A DNA stretch of 16,636 nucleotides from Candidatus Aquidulcis sp. (GTDB lineage Bacteria > Chloroflexota > Anaerolineae > Anaerolineales > E44-bin32): contig DYJB01000049.1 of NCBI GenBank assembly GCA_020723365.1, positions 1 to 16,636 on the forward strand, given 5' to 3'. Both the position numbers and the translations under genes were made by a program. The notes below the pieces were generated by a model. The model saw only the letters and a program-made list of their open reading frames with translations, was not told the origin of the DNA and did not search any database. Of the stretch, positions 6,044-12,821 are shown piece by piece (positions within the stretch are counted from its first letter, which is position 1; each line of letters opens with the position of its first letter).

Positions 6044-6146
6044 TGTGAAGGACGTGTGCAGAACCTCGGCGCAAGGTTTGAACCTGGCGCCTGGCCCTGC
6101 GGGCCTCTCCGTCGGCTCTTCGCCGCATCTCCACGCCACCTTCACA
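6044..6146. repeat. Widely spaced 8-bp inverted repeat flanking the same region
   Basis: TGTGAAGG at 6044-6051 is repeated in reverse complement at 6139-6146; with one gap the similarity extends to GACA-TGTGAAGG (from 6040) against GACACTTGTGAAGG (to 6152). The copies face away from each other's promoter and frame the 229-bp divergent region. Confidence 0.3.
6061..6085. repeat. Direct and inverted GAACCT elements in the sigma/Fe-S intergenic region
   Basis: GAACCT occurs at 6061-6066 and 6080-6085, 19 bp apart (about two helical turns), each followed by GGCGC or nearly so. Between them AGGTT (6074-6078) forms inverted arms with both copies, the second pair being AGGTT-TG-AACCT. GAACC resembles ECF sigma -35 elements, but I find no matching -10 at the right distance. 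Confidence 0.35.
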
Positions 6147-6218
6147 AGTGTCGTCTAGGCTGAGCCGGTGGCGGGCCGTATCCAACCGTGCCAGAATGCG
6201 TCCTAGAAGGTGAACGTG

Positions 6219-6761
6219 ATGAGCGACCCCGATCGCTGGCTGCCGGGCGTGCGCAGGCTGGATCCTGAGTCCCTGGGCGCCGTCTATGACGCGCTCAGCC
6301 CGGCTCTGTTCCGCTACGCCTTCCGATTGCTCGGCGATGGCAGGACGGCCGAGGATGTCGTGGCTGAGACGTTTTCCCGCTTACTGGCGGCCATCCGAAA
6401 CGGCTGGGGTCCGCAGGTCTATCTGGGAGCCTACCTCTACCGCATCGCACACAACCTGGCGATAGACCATCACCGCCAGGTGGCCAGTCTGCCCCTGGAG
6501 GAAGCTGACCTGGTGGCTGCACCGGCGGTCCAGGACGAGGACGAGCACGCGCGACGGTTCGCACGCCAGGCGCTGTGGCGGCTGACACCCGATCAGCGCC
6601 AGGTGATCGTCCTCAAGTACTACCAGGGATTGAGCAACGATGAGGTCGCTGCCGCCCTCGACAAACCGGTCGGCGCGGTCAAGTCGCTACAGCATCGTGC
6701 CCTGGACGCCCTGCGCCGGATGCTGAACGGCCCCGAGGGTGGAATGGAGCGTGTCGCATGA
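6219..6761 (+). CDS. ECF-family RNA polymerase sigma factor, 180 aa
   Basis: Region 2 spans about residues 20-90: LFRYAFRLLGDGRTAEDVVAETFSRLL and then YLYRIAHNLAIDHHR, the -10 recognition part. Region 4 covers about 115-175: LTPDQRQVIVLKYYQGLSNDEVAAALDKPVGAVKSLQHRALDALRR, with its helix-turn-helix. It directs RNA polymerase to a dedicated promoter set. The ATG at 6219 is preferred over the in-frame GTG at 6210 because AAGG lies 8 nt upstream of the ATG. Its TGA overlaps the ATG of the next gene (ATGA), the usual layout of a sigma/anti-sigma pair. Divergent from the Fe-S membrane operon. The regulon cannot be read here; the repeats at 6018-6152 are candidate sites. Confidence 0.92.
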   Translation: MSDPDRWLPGVRRLDPESLGAVYDALSPALFRYAFRLLGDGRTAEDVVAETFSRLLAAIRNGWGPQVYLGAYLYRIAHNLAIDHHRQVASLPLEEADLVAAPAVQDEDEHARRFARQALWRLTPDQRQVIVLKYYQGLSNDEVAAALDKPVGAVKSLQHRALDALRRMLNGPEGGMERVA

Positions 6762-7882
6762 CTCATGACGTAGACGGCCTGGACGAGGTGCTGAGACGCG
6801 CAGCCGGGGAGGAGGCGCTCGACCCCTCCCTCCCGCCGGTCTTCCACTACCTCCATCGGCTACGCACCACCCCGGAGCGCGACCCCCAGCAGGTGGCCGC
6901 CGGGCGTCGGGCATTCCTCGACCGGGCGGCGGAGCTGCCCGTACCTCAGCCCTCCTTTTCCCGTCACAAGAGCGGAAACCATGACGGACGGAAGGAGCTT
7001 CGACCGATGAGCACGATAGCAGGATTGCTGGTGGCTCTGGCCCTCTTGTTTGGGGGTGGCGGAGCGACGGCGCTGGCAGCGCAGGACGCCATGCCGACGG
7101 ACTGGCTCTACCCCGTCAAGCTGGCGACGGAGGACGTGCAGCTCACCCTGGCGGGTGATCCTGCCGAGCAGATGGAGCTGCTTGGCACCTGGATCGACCG
7201 GCGTCTCCAGGAGATGGAACAGCTCACCCTTTCGGGCGAGGTTGTCCCTCTGAAGGCCGCCCAGCGCCTGCAATCGCAACTCGGCCTGGCCTTGCAGACC
7301 GCCTCCCAATTCGGGGATCCGGAATTGACCCAGGTCATGCTGCGACTGCAGGTCCAACTCGAGACCCGCCTGCAGACCATGCAACAGCTGCGGCAGGCCG
7401 ACCCGAACGGTGCCGCCCTGCAGTCGGGCGAGCAGGCAATGATCCGGGCCAAGGCCCAGGTTGAGGGCGCACTTCAGGATCCGGTGATCTTCCGGGAGCG
7501 CCTTGGCACCGGCCGCCCGGAAGCAGCGCCGGACCAGCCTGAGATCGCCCCGGGAAGCGGCGCAGGGACAGGTCAGGGCCCGAATCCGGACGCCGGGCAA
7601 GGAGGCGGGCAGGGAGTCGGTCCGCAAGAAGGAAGCGGAACGGGCTCTGCGGATTGCCAATGCGCGGCGCAGTCCGATGGCACAATGCTGTGCGCCGCAG
7701 CCTGCTTCCAGGTTGGGCAGGCGTCCAATTACCAGAATGGCTACGGACCAGGCACACCGGCGTGCGAGTGTACGCCTCAGGCTGATGGGTCCAAGATCTG
7801 CCCGAGCACATGTCTGCCGTACCTTCTCCAATGGGCGACGCCAGGGCCGAATGGCTACGGCCCCGGGACGGGCCGCAAGTAG
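6758..7882 (+). CDS. Membrane anti-sigma-like protein, DUF5667-type, with Cys-rich tail, 374 aa
   Basis: Residues 1-83 form a cytoplasmic part that should hold the sigma-binding surface. One membrane segment follows (about 85-108, STIAGLLVALALLFGGGGATALAA). The exported part begins with MPTDWLYPVKLATEDVQLTLAGDPAEQMEL (from 112), which matches the DUF5667 start (LYP-K-ATE, DPAE), and continues as a long coiled helical region to about 245. A Gly/Pro/Gln-rich linker (255-297) leads to two Cys motifs with identical spacing: C300-x-C302-x9-C312-x3-C316 and C336-x-C338-x9-C348-x3-C352, each with Q-x-D-G in the middle and NGYGPGT following (at 327 and 365). No zinc-binding HxxxCxxC anti-sigma motif is seen in the cytoplasmic part. 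The start overlaps the sigma stop. Anti-sigma activity is inferred from architecture and position. Confidence 0.8.
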   Translation: MTHDVDGLDEVLRRAAGEEALDPSLPPVFHYLHRLRTTPERDPQQVAAGRRAFLDRAAELPVPQPSFSRHKSGNHDGRKELRPMSTIAGLLVALALLFGGGGATALAAQDAMPTDWLYPVKLATEDVQLTLAGDPAEQMELLGTWIDRRLQEMEQLTLSGEVVPLKAAQRLQSQLGLALQTASQFGDPELTQVMLRLQVQLETRLQTMQQLRQADPNGAALQSGEQAMIRAKAQVEGALQDPVIFRERLGTGRPEAAPDQPEIAPGSGAGTGQGPNPDAGQGGGQGVGPQEGSGTGSADCQCAAQSDGTMLCAAACFQVGQASNYQNGYGPGTPACECTPQADGSKICPSTCLPYLLQWATPGPNGYGPGTGRK

Positions 7883-7906
7883 GCCGCACCGCCTCACCCG
7901 CAGGAT

Positions 7907-7934
7907 ACGACGGGCAGCGCATGCTGCCCGTCGT
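7907..7934. terminator. 12-bp hairpin terminator after the anti-sigma gene
   Basis: Positions 7907-7918 pair perfectly with 7923-7934 around a GCAT loop, 25 bp after the stop of the anti-sigma gene. A short T-containing stretch (TTGCGTGT) follows. It separates the sigma operon from folK, whose -10-like element starts 7 nt later. Confidence 0.65.
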
Positions 7935-7940
7935 TGCGTG

Positions 7941-7946
7941 TATCAT
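7941..7946 (+). promoter_or_regulatory. -10-like TATCAT for folK
   Basis: TATCAT ends exactly 7 nt before the folK ATG at 7954. No Shine-Dalgarno lies between the two, which points to a leaderless transcript. A -35 is not clear, as the upstream DNA is the terminator stem. Confidence 0.5.
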
Positions 7947-7953
7947 CCACGCT

Positions 7954-8496
7954 ATGGGCGAGCAGGCCGTCATCTCTCTCGGTTCGAACATCGAGCCGGA
8001 GCGCCACCTGCCTCTGGCGGTCGGCAGGCTGCACACTCTCGGGCGCGTGCTGGCGGTCAGCGCCGCCTACCGGAACCCGGCCGTCGGACCCGAGGGCCAG
8101 CCGGACTTCGTCAACGCCGCGCTGCTGATCGAGACCGATCACCCGCCAAAGGAGATGCAGCGCGCCTTGCGACAGATCGAAACCCACCTCGGGCGCAGGC
8201 GCACACCGGACAAGCACGCCCCACGCGTGATCGACCTGGACCTGGTGCTCTACGGGTCGCACGTCGTCGAGGAGGGCAGCCTTCGCCTGCCCGACCCGGA
8301 CCTGCTCGAACGCGCCTACCTGGCGGTCCTCGCCGCCGAGGTCGCTCCGGGCATGCGCCATCCGATCACCGGCGAGCGCATGGCCGCCCTGGCTGAGCGC
8401 CTCTCGGTCACCGCTCGTCTGCGAATTGACGACGCCATCACCGCCCTGCTCCGCACGCGTGCCGCTGCGCCCTCAGCGGACGATACCCCACGATGA
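7954..8496 (+). CDS. folK: 6-hydroxymethyl-7,8-dihydropterin pyrophosphokinase (HPPK), 180 aa
   Basis: Transfers pyrophosphate from ATP to 6-hydroxymethyl-dihydropterin, the product of FolB, giving the substrate of dihydropteroate synthase. Signatures: ISLGSN (residues 7-12), GPEGQPDFVNAAL (46-58, family pattern PxGxxxQPxFxN), LGRRRTPDKHAPRVIDLDLVLYG (about 75-97, the HPPK signature with the two metal-binding Asp in DLD) and LRLPDPDLLERAYLAVLAAEVAP (110-132). The ATG at 7954 is chosen because homology begins here and the -10-like TATCAT is 7 nt upstream. No folP follows; instead the stop overlaps the FAD oxidoreductase start (ATGA), an unusual partner. The C-terminal ~25 residues are extra to the core domain. 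Confidence 0.94.
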   Translation: MGEQAVISLGSNIEPERHLPLAVGRLHTLGRVLAVSAAYRNPAVGPEGQPDFVNAALLIETDHPPKEMQRALRQIETHLGRRRTPDKHAPRVIDLDLVLYGSHVVEEGSLRLPDPDLLERAYLAVLAAEVAPGMRHPITGERMAALAERLSVTARLRIDDAITALLRTRAAAPSADDTPR

Positions 8497-9854
8497 GCGG
8501 ATCGACCGCCGAGGCGGTCATCTGCGGCGCAGGCATCGCCGGCATCGCCGCCGCATGGCATCTGACGCGGGCCGGCCTGCGCGACCTGGCGCTGGTCGAA
8601 GCCGGGGAACCGCTATCGCTGACCAGCGACAAGTCGACCGAGTGCTACCGCAACTTCTGGCCCGGCCCGGGCGACGGCATGGTGCGCCTGATGAATCGCA
8701 GCCTCGACCTGCTCGATGGGCTGGCCGAGGCGACCGGCAATCCGTTCCATTTGAATCGGCGCGGGTACCTGTACACGACCTCGGATCCGCAGCGCCTTTC
8801 GGCGCTGCGGAACGCGGCGGAGGAGTCGAGCACACTGGGCGCCGGCGCGCTGCGGCTGCATCCTTCAGGCGCTCACGCCTACAACCCCGAGCCGGAGGGG
8901 GAGCATCGGGACGGCTTCGATCTCATCGCCGATCCCGCCCTTCTGCGCCGGCGCTTTCCCTACCTGGCGCCCGATCTGATCGGCGCCCTGCACGTGCGGC
9001 GCGCCGGTTGGTTCAGCGCCCAGCAGCTCGGCCGGCTGCTCCTCGAGCAGGCGCGGGCGGGCGGCGCACGCCTGGTGCGCGGAGAGGTGCAGGCCATCGC
9101 AGCCGCCGGCGACCGGGTGCGCGCCGTGTCGGTCGCCTCCGACTCCGGCTCGTTCGAGATCTCGACCCCGATCTTCGTCAACGCCGCCGGTCCCTTCGCC
9201 AGGCGCGTCGCCGAGCTGCTAGGCTGCGATCTGCCGGTCGAGTGCGAGCTGCACGTCAAGGCTTCTTTCGGCGACCCGCTTGGCGCCATGCCGCGCTCCG
9301 CGCCGCTGCTGATCCTCAGCGATCCCCAACGGCTGGACTGGAGCGAGGAGGAACGCGCCGCGCTGGCCGAGAGCGGCGAGAGGCGACTGCTGGAGGAGCT
9401 GCCCTCCGGTGTGCACGCCCGCCCGGAAGGGCCCGCCGACAGCCCGGTCTTCCTGGCGCTGTGGCCATACCACACGCCCATCGTCGCGCCGGCGTTTCCG
9501 CTGCGCACCGACCGCGGCTATCCGGAGGTCGTGCTGCGCGGGCTCAAGAGGCTGCTTCCCGCCGTCGAGCCGTACGTGGAGCGGATGCCCCGGCCCTTTG
9601 TCGACGGCGGCTACTATGTGCGGACCCGCGAGAATCGACCGCTGATCGGACCGTTGGGTCCGGCGGGTTCGTTCGTCATCGCCGCGCTGTCCGGCTTCGG
9701 GCTGATGGCATCCCTGGGCGCCGGGGAGCTGCTGGCGCTGCATGCCACCCAACGGCCCCTGCCCGATCACGCCCGCTGGTTCCTGCCTTCTCGGTACTCG
9801 GACCCAGCCTACGCCGGGCTGCTGGCAGACTGGGAAAGTACGGGCCAACTCTAG
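8493..9854 (+). CDS. FAD-dependent oxidoreductase, DAO family (glycine/sarcosine oxidase-like), 453 aa
   Basis: The N-terminal Rossmann motif is G12-x-G14-x2-G17 (AVICGAGIAGIAAAWHL), ending with the acidic residue of LALVEAG that binds the FAD ribose. STECYRNFWPGPG (about 47-59) resembles the flavin-contact segment of DadA/SoxB-type enzymes. IFVNAAGPFARRVAELLG (about 228-245) is the second conserved FAD block and GSFVIAALSGFGLMASLGAGELLA (about 391-414) the C-terminal one. Such enzymes oxidise amine bonds of amino acids, N-methyl amino acids or related compounds. The substrate is unknown. The ATG overlaps the folK TGA by 4 bp, so translation is coupled. The link with folK is curious: some DAO enzymes (dimethylglycine/sarcosine dehydrogenases) hand one-carbon units to tetrahydrofolate, but this protein lacks the C-terminal folate-binding GcvT domain. 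Confidence 0.85.
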   Translation: MSGSTAEAVICGAGIAGIAAAWHLTRAGLRDLALVEAGEPLSLTSDKSTECYRNFWPGPGDGMVRLMNRSLDLLDGLAEATGNPFHLNRRGYLYTTSDPQRLSALRNAAEESSTLGAGALRLHPSGAHAYNPEPEGEHRDGFDLIADPALLRRRFPYLAPDLIGALHVRRAGWFSAQQLGRLLLEQARAGGARLVRGEVQAIAAAGDRVRAVSVASDSGSFEISTPIFVNAAGPFARRVAELLGCDLPVECELHVKASFGDPLGAMPRSAPLLILSDPQRLDWSEEERAALAESGERRLLEELPSGVHARPEGPADSPVFLALWPYHTPIVAPAFPLRTDRGYPEVVLRGLKRLLPAVEPYVERMPRPFVDGGYYVRTRENRPLIGPLGPAGSFVIAALSGFGLMASLGAGELLALHATQRPLPDHARWFLPSRYSDPAYAGLLADWESTGQL

Positions 9855-9871
9855 CCGCCCCAAGAATCAGC

Positions 9872-9895
9872 CCGGGCGGAGAACCCTCCGCCCGG
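9872..9895. terminator. 10-bp hairpin terminator between convergent genes
   Basis: Positions 9872-9881 pair perfectly with 9886-9895 around an AACC loop. It lies between the stops of the FAD oxidoreductase (9854, plus) and the small membrane protein (9920, minus), so it can serve both directions. Confidence 0.7.
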
Positions 9896-9919
9896 CGGAC
9901 CAACCTCCGTGCCTGCGGA

Positions 9920-10324
9920 TCAGCTCTGGACGCCTGACCCGCGGTTGAACTCCTCGATCGCCTCGCCTATCAGGGAACGCAGCCGCTCATCCGGGAGCTG
10001 CTCGACGCTGGCGTAGGATTTGCCGCGCCACCAGATCTCGAGCGACCCATCCGGCAGCGTGCCGAAGTCGATGCCCTGGCCGGCGAAGGTTGGGTTGCCA
10101 GCCAAGCGGCGCTGGATGATGGACTCAAGCATCTCCGCCGCCGCCGAAGCGTGCCGCTCGCCGCCGGACCCGGGAGACGGCGTCCGGGCGGCAGGGGCAG
10201 CCGCTCGGGCGGGCCCACCGCTGAGGCGGCGCTGCCGGCGCAAGCGTCCGGCGACGGCGATAATGACGGTCGCCGCCAGCATCGACAGCCCGAATGCGAT
10301 CAGCACGATGACGAACGTTGTCAT
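9920..10324 (-). CDS. Small single-pass membrane protein of unknown function, 134 aa
   Basis: Residues 1-27 (MTTFVIVLIAFGLSMLAATVIIAVAG) form one membrane helix, followed by a basic stretch (RLRRQRR) that should lie in the cytoplasm, an Ala/Pro/Ser linker (about 36-60), then a small C-terminal domain. That domain reads GIDFGTLPDGSLEIWWRGKSYASVEQLPDERLRSLIGEAIEEFN; the DGSLEIW-x5-Y-xSV-x2-(L/I)PDERLR pattern looks like a conserved unit, and I have an impression of similar sequences in Chloroflexota, but I know no named family. Two starts are possible: ATG at 10324, used here, or GTG at 10330, which overlaps the stop of the cyclase gene (TAGTG) and has GGTGG 7 nt upstream. Coupled translation with the cyclase is likely. 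Confidence 0.75.
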   Translation of the reverse strand: MTTFVIVLIAFGLSMLAATVIIAVAGRLRRQRRLSGGPARAAAPAARTPSPGSGGERHASAAAEMLESIIQRRLAGNPTFAGQGIDFGTLPDGSLEIWWRGKSYASVEQLPDERLRSLIGEAIEEFNRGSGVQS

Positions 10325-10329
10325 TGTCA

Positions 10330-10959
10330 CTAGACGCCCACCAGGATGGCGCGCGCCGGCGCACCGTCGGAACCCGTCAGCTTCAGCGGCAGGCAGTAGA
10401 GAGAATAGCGGCCCTGGCTCACGCGGCTGAGGTCCAACCCCTCGATGACCACGACGCCCGCCTCGAGCAGCACGCGGTGAGTCTCCTTGCTGTTCCCAAA
10501 GGGCGCCACGGATAGGTAGTCGACGCCGACAAGCTGCACGCCTTTGCGCACCAGCCAACGCGCGCCGCTGGCCTCCACGGCAACGAATTCCTTCTGAAAG
10601 GCCTTCTCGCGGGCCCACAGCTCGGAGTTGCGCGTGCGGAACAGCACGCGCCGCGTGCGAGGCGGCAGCCCGGCGGCCTCGAGCGTGGCTTCGTCCAGGA
10701 CGGCAGCCTTGGGCAGGTGAACCACGTACGCCCGGCCCGTGAGCACCTTCAACGGGAGCGCCTCGACCCCGGGAGCGCCGTCGATGAAATGCACGGGAGC
10801 ATCCACGTGGGTCCCGATGTGCACGCCGCAGGCCAGGCGCGAGGCATTGGCGTTTGCCCCCCCGGAAATGGCTTTGACCCGCTCCAGCACGACCGGGTCG
10901 TCGCCCGCCCACACGGGCATTTGCGGCGAGATGTCAACCGAGATGTCGTAGATTCGCAT
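10330..10959 (-). CDS. Cyclase/kynurenine-formamidase-like metal hydrolase, 209 aa
   Basis: The metal-binding signature HxGTHxDxPxH is complete: H47, T50-H51, D53, P55, H57 (GVHIGTHVDAPVHF). YDISVDISPQMPVWAGDDP at the start and a conserved C-terminal GxDxxS and EGLDLS pattern agree with the PF04199 fold. Members hydrolyse N-formylkynurenine, isatin or other amide or cyclic substrates using zinc or manganese. No tryptophan-catabolism gene is adjacent, so the substrate should be left open. The ATG at 10959 has GGAGGG 6 nt upstream and a perfect TATAAT 20 nt upstream. The stop overlaps a possible GTG start of the small membrane protein. Confidence 0.85.
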   Translation of the reverse strand: MRIYDISVDISPQMPVWAGDDPVVLERVKAISGGANANASRLACGVHIGTHVDAPVHFIDGAPGVEALPLKVLTGRAYVVHLPKAAVLDEATLEAAGLPPRTRRVLFRTRNSELWAREKAFQKEFVAVEASGARWLVRKGVQLVGVDYLSVAPFGNSKETHRVLLEAGVVVIEGLDLSRVSQGRYSLYCLPLKLTGSDGAPARAILVGV

Positions 10960-10979
10960 GCGGTCCCTCCAAGGCAGGG

Positions 10980-10989
10980 ATTATAGAAT
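10980..10989. promoter_or_regulatory. Overlapping divergent -10 elements
   Basis: On the minus strand positions 10985-10980 read a perfect TATAAT for the cyclase operon. On the plus strand positions 10984-10989 read TAGAAT, facing the M20 peptidase gene (leader about 100 nt). The two hexamers share two base pairs, so the promoters could exclude each other. Confidence 0.5.
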
Positions 10990-11092
10990 GGAAGGGGACC
11001 GCGGGCGCAGTGCGGAGAACCGGTCCTGCCGGAGCCGCCCTTCTCCACGGCAGGTCCGAACCGATCCGTTGGCTCTTTGCCGGGAGGCCCTT

Positions 11093-12460
11093 GTGACCAA
11101 CTTCGCAGCCGCCGACGCCGTCATCAGCCGCCGCCTCGAATCCACGCTGGAGGAGCTGCGCCAGCTCGTGGCGCACCCGAGCTACTCCGGCGAGGGCCAG
11201 GGGATGCAGGCCTGCGCCGATTTCGTCGCGCGGATGCTGGAGGCCCGGGGCTTCCAGACCCAACAGGTGCCATCGGCCGGACACCCTGTGGTCTTCGGCC
11301 TGCGCCCGGGACCGGCAGGCAGCCCGACGCTGCTGCTCTACAACCACTACGACGTCCAGCCGGCCGGCCCGGCAGAGCTGTGGGCGTCCCCGCCCTTCGA
11401 CCTGACCGTGCGCGACGGCTGCGCCTTTGGACGCGGCGCCGTCGATGACAAGGGACACATCCTGTGCCGCCTGGCAGCCATCGACGCGCTGCTCGAGGCC
11501 GACGGCGAACTCCCGTGCACCGTCAAGTTCATCATCGAGGGGGATGAGGAGGGTGAGAACGTCCATCTGCCGGACTTCGTTGCACGCCATGCCGGGCTGC
11601 TGGCGGCGGACGCCTGCCTGTGGGAGGCCGGCGGCGTCAACCATCTGGGCGCACCCGAATGCCACGCCGGGATGCGCGGCATCGTCTACGTCGAGCTGCG
11701 CCTTACCACCGCCTCGCAGGATGCCCACTCCGGATTGGGCGGCTCGATCTTCCCCAACGCCGCCTGGCGCCTGGTGTGGGCGCTCAACTCGCTCAAGGGC
11801 CCCGACGAGCACATCCGGTTGCCGGGGTTCTACGACCGCGTGCGCCCGCCCACGGCGCGTGACCTCGAACTGCTGGCCGCCCTGCCCGACAGTTCGCAGG
11901 ACCTGCTGCATACCTACGGGCTGCGCGGGTTCATCAAAGGCCTGCGCGCCGGCGTCGAGGTGCAGAGCGAGGCCGTCTTCTCGCCGACCTGCACGCTGTG
12001 CGGGTTGACATCAGGCTACCAGGGACCCGGCTGCATGACGGTCCTGCCGGCGCAGGCCTCGGCCAAGATCGACTTCCGCCTGGTGCCCGATCAGGACCCG
12101 TCGGAGGTTCTCCAGCAGCTGCGGGTGCACCTGGATTCCCACGGCTTCGACGATGTCGAGATCATCGACCTGGGGAAAGAGGCCCCCGGCCGCTCGGACC
12201 CGGATCATCCCTTTCTCCGGCTGGTGGCGGACTCGGCCGAGGAGGTCTACGGCGTGCGGCAGCTGATTGCGCCAATGACAGGCGGCTCCGGCCCCTACCA
12301 TGCCTTCATTCATCACCTGGGCGTGCCGATCGCCACCGTCGGGATCGGCTACCCGGGGATGCAGATGCACGCCCCCAACGAGCATTTCCGCCTGGGAGAT
12401 TTCGTGGCCGGGACACGGCACACGGCTCGCGTGTTGGCGCGCTTCGGCGCGGGAGCGTAG
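11093..12460 (+). CDS. M20 family metallopeptidase (dipeptidase-like), 455 aa
   Basis: Co-catalytic metal site residues are visible: H85 and the Asp D87 in NHYDVQP, the bridging D118 in GRGAVDDKG, the general base/ligand pair E152-E153 in IEGDEEGEN, and a late His in MHAPNE (M20 HxPNE motif). WASPPFDLTVRDGCAFGRGA is typical of the dipeptidase branch of M20 (CNDP/PepV-like). It probably hydrolyses di- or small peptides or N-acyl amino acids in the cytoplasm; no signal peptide is seen. The frame is open upstream to 10958, but the GTG at 11093 is chosen because GGGAGG lies 5 nt before it, homology starts here, and the resulting length is usual for the family. Monocistronic, divergent from the cyclase operon. 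Confidence 0.9.
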   Translation: MTNFAAADAVISRRLESTLEELRQLVAHPSYSGEGQGMQACADFVARMLEARGFQTQQVPSAGHPVVFGLRPGPAGSPTLLLYNHYDVQPAGPAELWASPPFDLTVRDGCAFGRGAVDDKGHILCRLAAIDALLEADGELPCTVKFIIEGDEEGENVHLPDFVARHAGLLAADACLWEAGGVNHLGAPECHAGMRGIVYVELRLTTASQDAHSGLGGSIFPNAAWRLVWALNSLKGPDEHIRLPGFYDRVRPPTARDLELLAALPDSSQDLLHTYGLRGFIKGLRAGVEVQSEAVFSPTCTLCGLTSGYQGPGCMTVLPAQASAKIDFRLVPDQDPSEVLQQLRVHLDSHGFDDVEIIDLGKEAPGRSDPDHPFLRLVADSAEEVYGVRQLIAPMTGGSGPYHAFIHHLGVPIATVGIGYPGMQMHAPNEHFRLGDFVAGTRHTARVLARFGAGA

Positions 12461-12821
12461 CGACGCCCTTCACCCGCTCGCGAGCGCAACCGAGGCTCAC
12501 CCGGAGGACTCACTCGCAGGAGCCGCCTGGCGGCTGCCAAGCTCGCGGCCGGCCCAGCCCAGTGCGCACATGCGCGGGAGGCGAGGCCCGGCCCACCGCA
12601 GCCGAAGGGACACTGCGTTGTGGCGAGGCGGTCCCTGCGGATCGGCTCCCGGTGGTGCACAAGAGGCCCGGTGAATCCTTGCCCGGTCGGCTGCGCCCCA
12701 TGCACCTGTGCTGCCCGGGCGCCTGATCAGCGCGACGCCGCCCTCTTCCGAGGGCGGCCGGTTCGGATCGGGCAGGGTGAGCTCGGCGGCGAGCAAGCGC
12801 GACGCCGACGGATTGCTCGCC
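12461..12821. other. 361-bp intergenic region between convergent genes
   Basis: I find no convincing gene here; the open frames lack homology and a ribosome site. It contains a loopless palindrome at 12475-12486, a short hairpin at 12521-12535 (AGCCGC-CTG-GCGGCT), and the stronger hairpin at 12737-12758 described separately. It may be decayed sequence or just a 3' region of two genes. Confidence 0.5.
12737..12758. terminator. 9-bp hairpin near the end of the lipoprotein gene
   Basis: Positions 12737-12745 pair perfectly with 12750-12758 around a TTCC loop closed by C-G, a stable tetraloop-like form. It is 64 bp beyond the stop of the minus-strand lipoprotein gene and fits a terminator for it. 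Confidence 0.5.

Noticed and set aside
6079..6113. TGAACC (6079) and CGTC (6110) as an ECF-type promoter for the sigma gene
   Set aside because: The spacer would be 25 nt, too long for the usual 16-17 nt.
8426..9937. A 503-codon plus-strand open frame
   Set aside because: Out-of-frame shadow of the FAD oxidoreductase, which has the FAD-binding motifs and start overlap with folK.
10325..10912. N-terminal extension of the small membrane protein frame up to 10912
   Set aside because: It would overlap almost all of the cyclase gene on the same strand; homology-like content begins at the membrane helix near 10324.
10988..11092. ATG at 10988 as start of the M20 peptidase
   Set aside because: It lies inside the promoter hexamer, has no ribosome site, and adds an unconserved basic leader. 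GTG 11093 has GGGAGG at good spacing.
12475..12486. CGCTCGCGAGCG palindrome after the M20 gene as a terminator
   Set aside because: It has no loop, so it would not form a good RNA hairpin, and no T-run follows.
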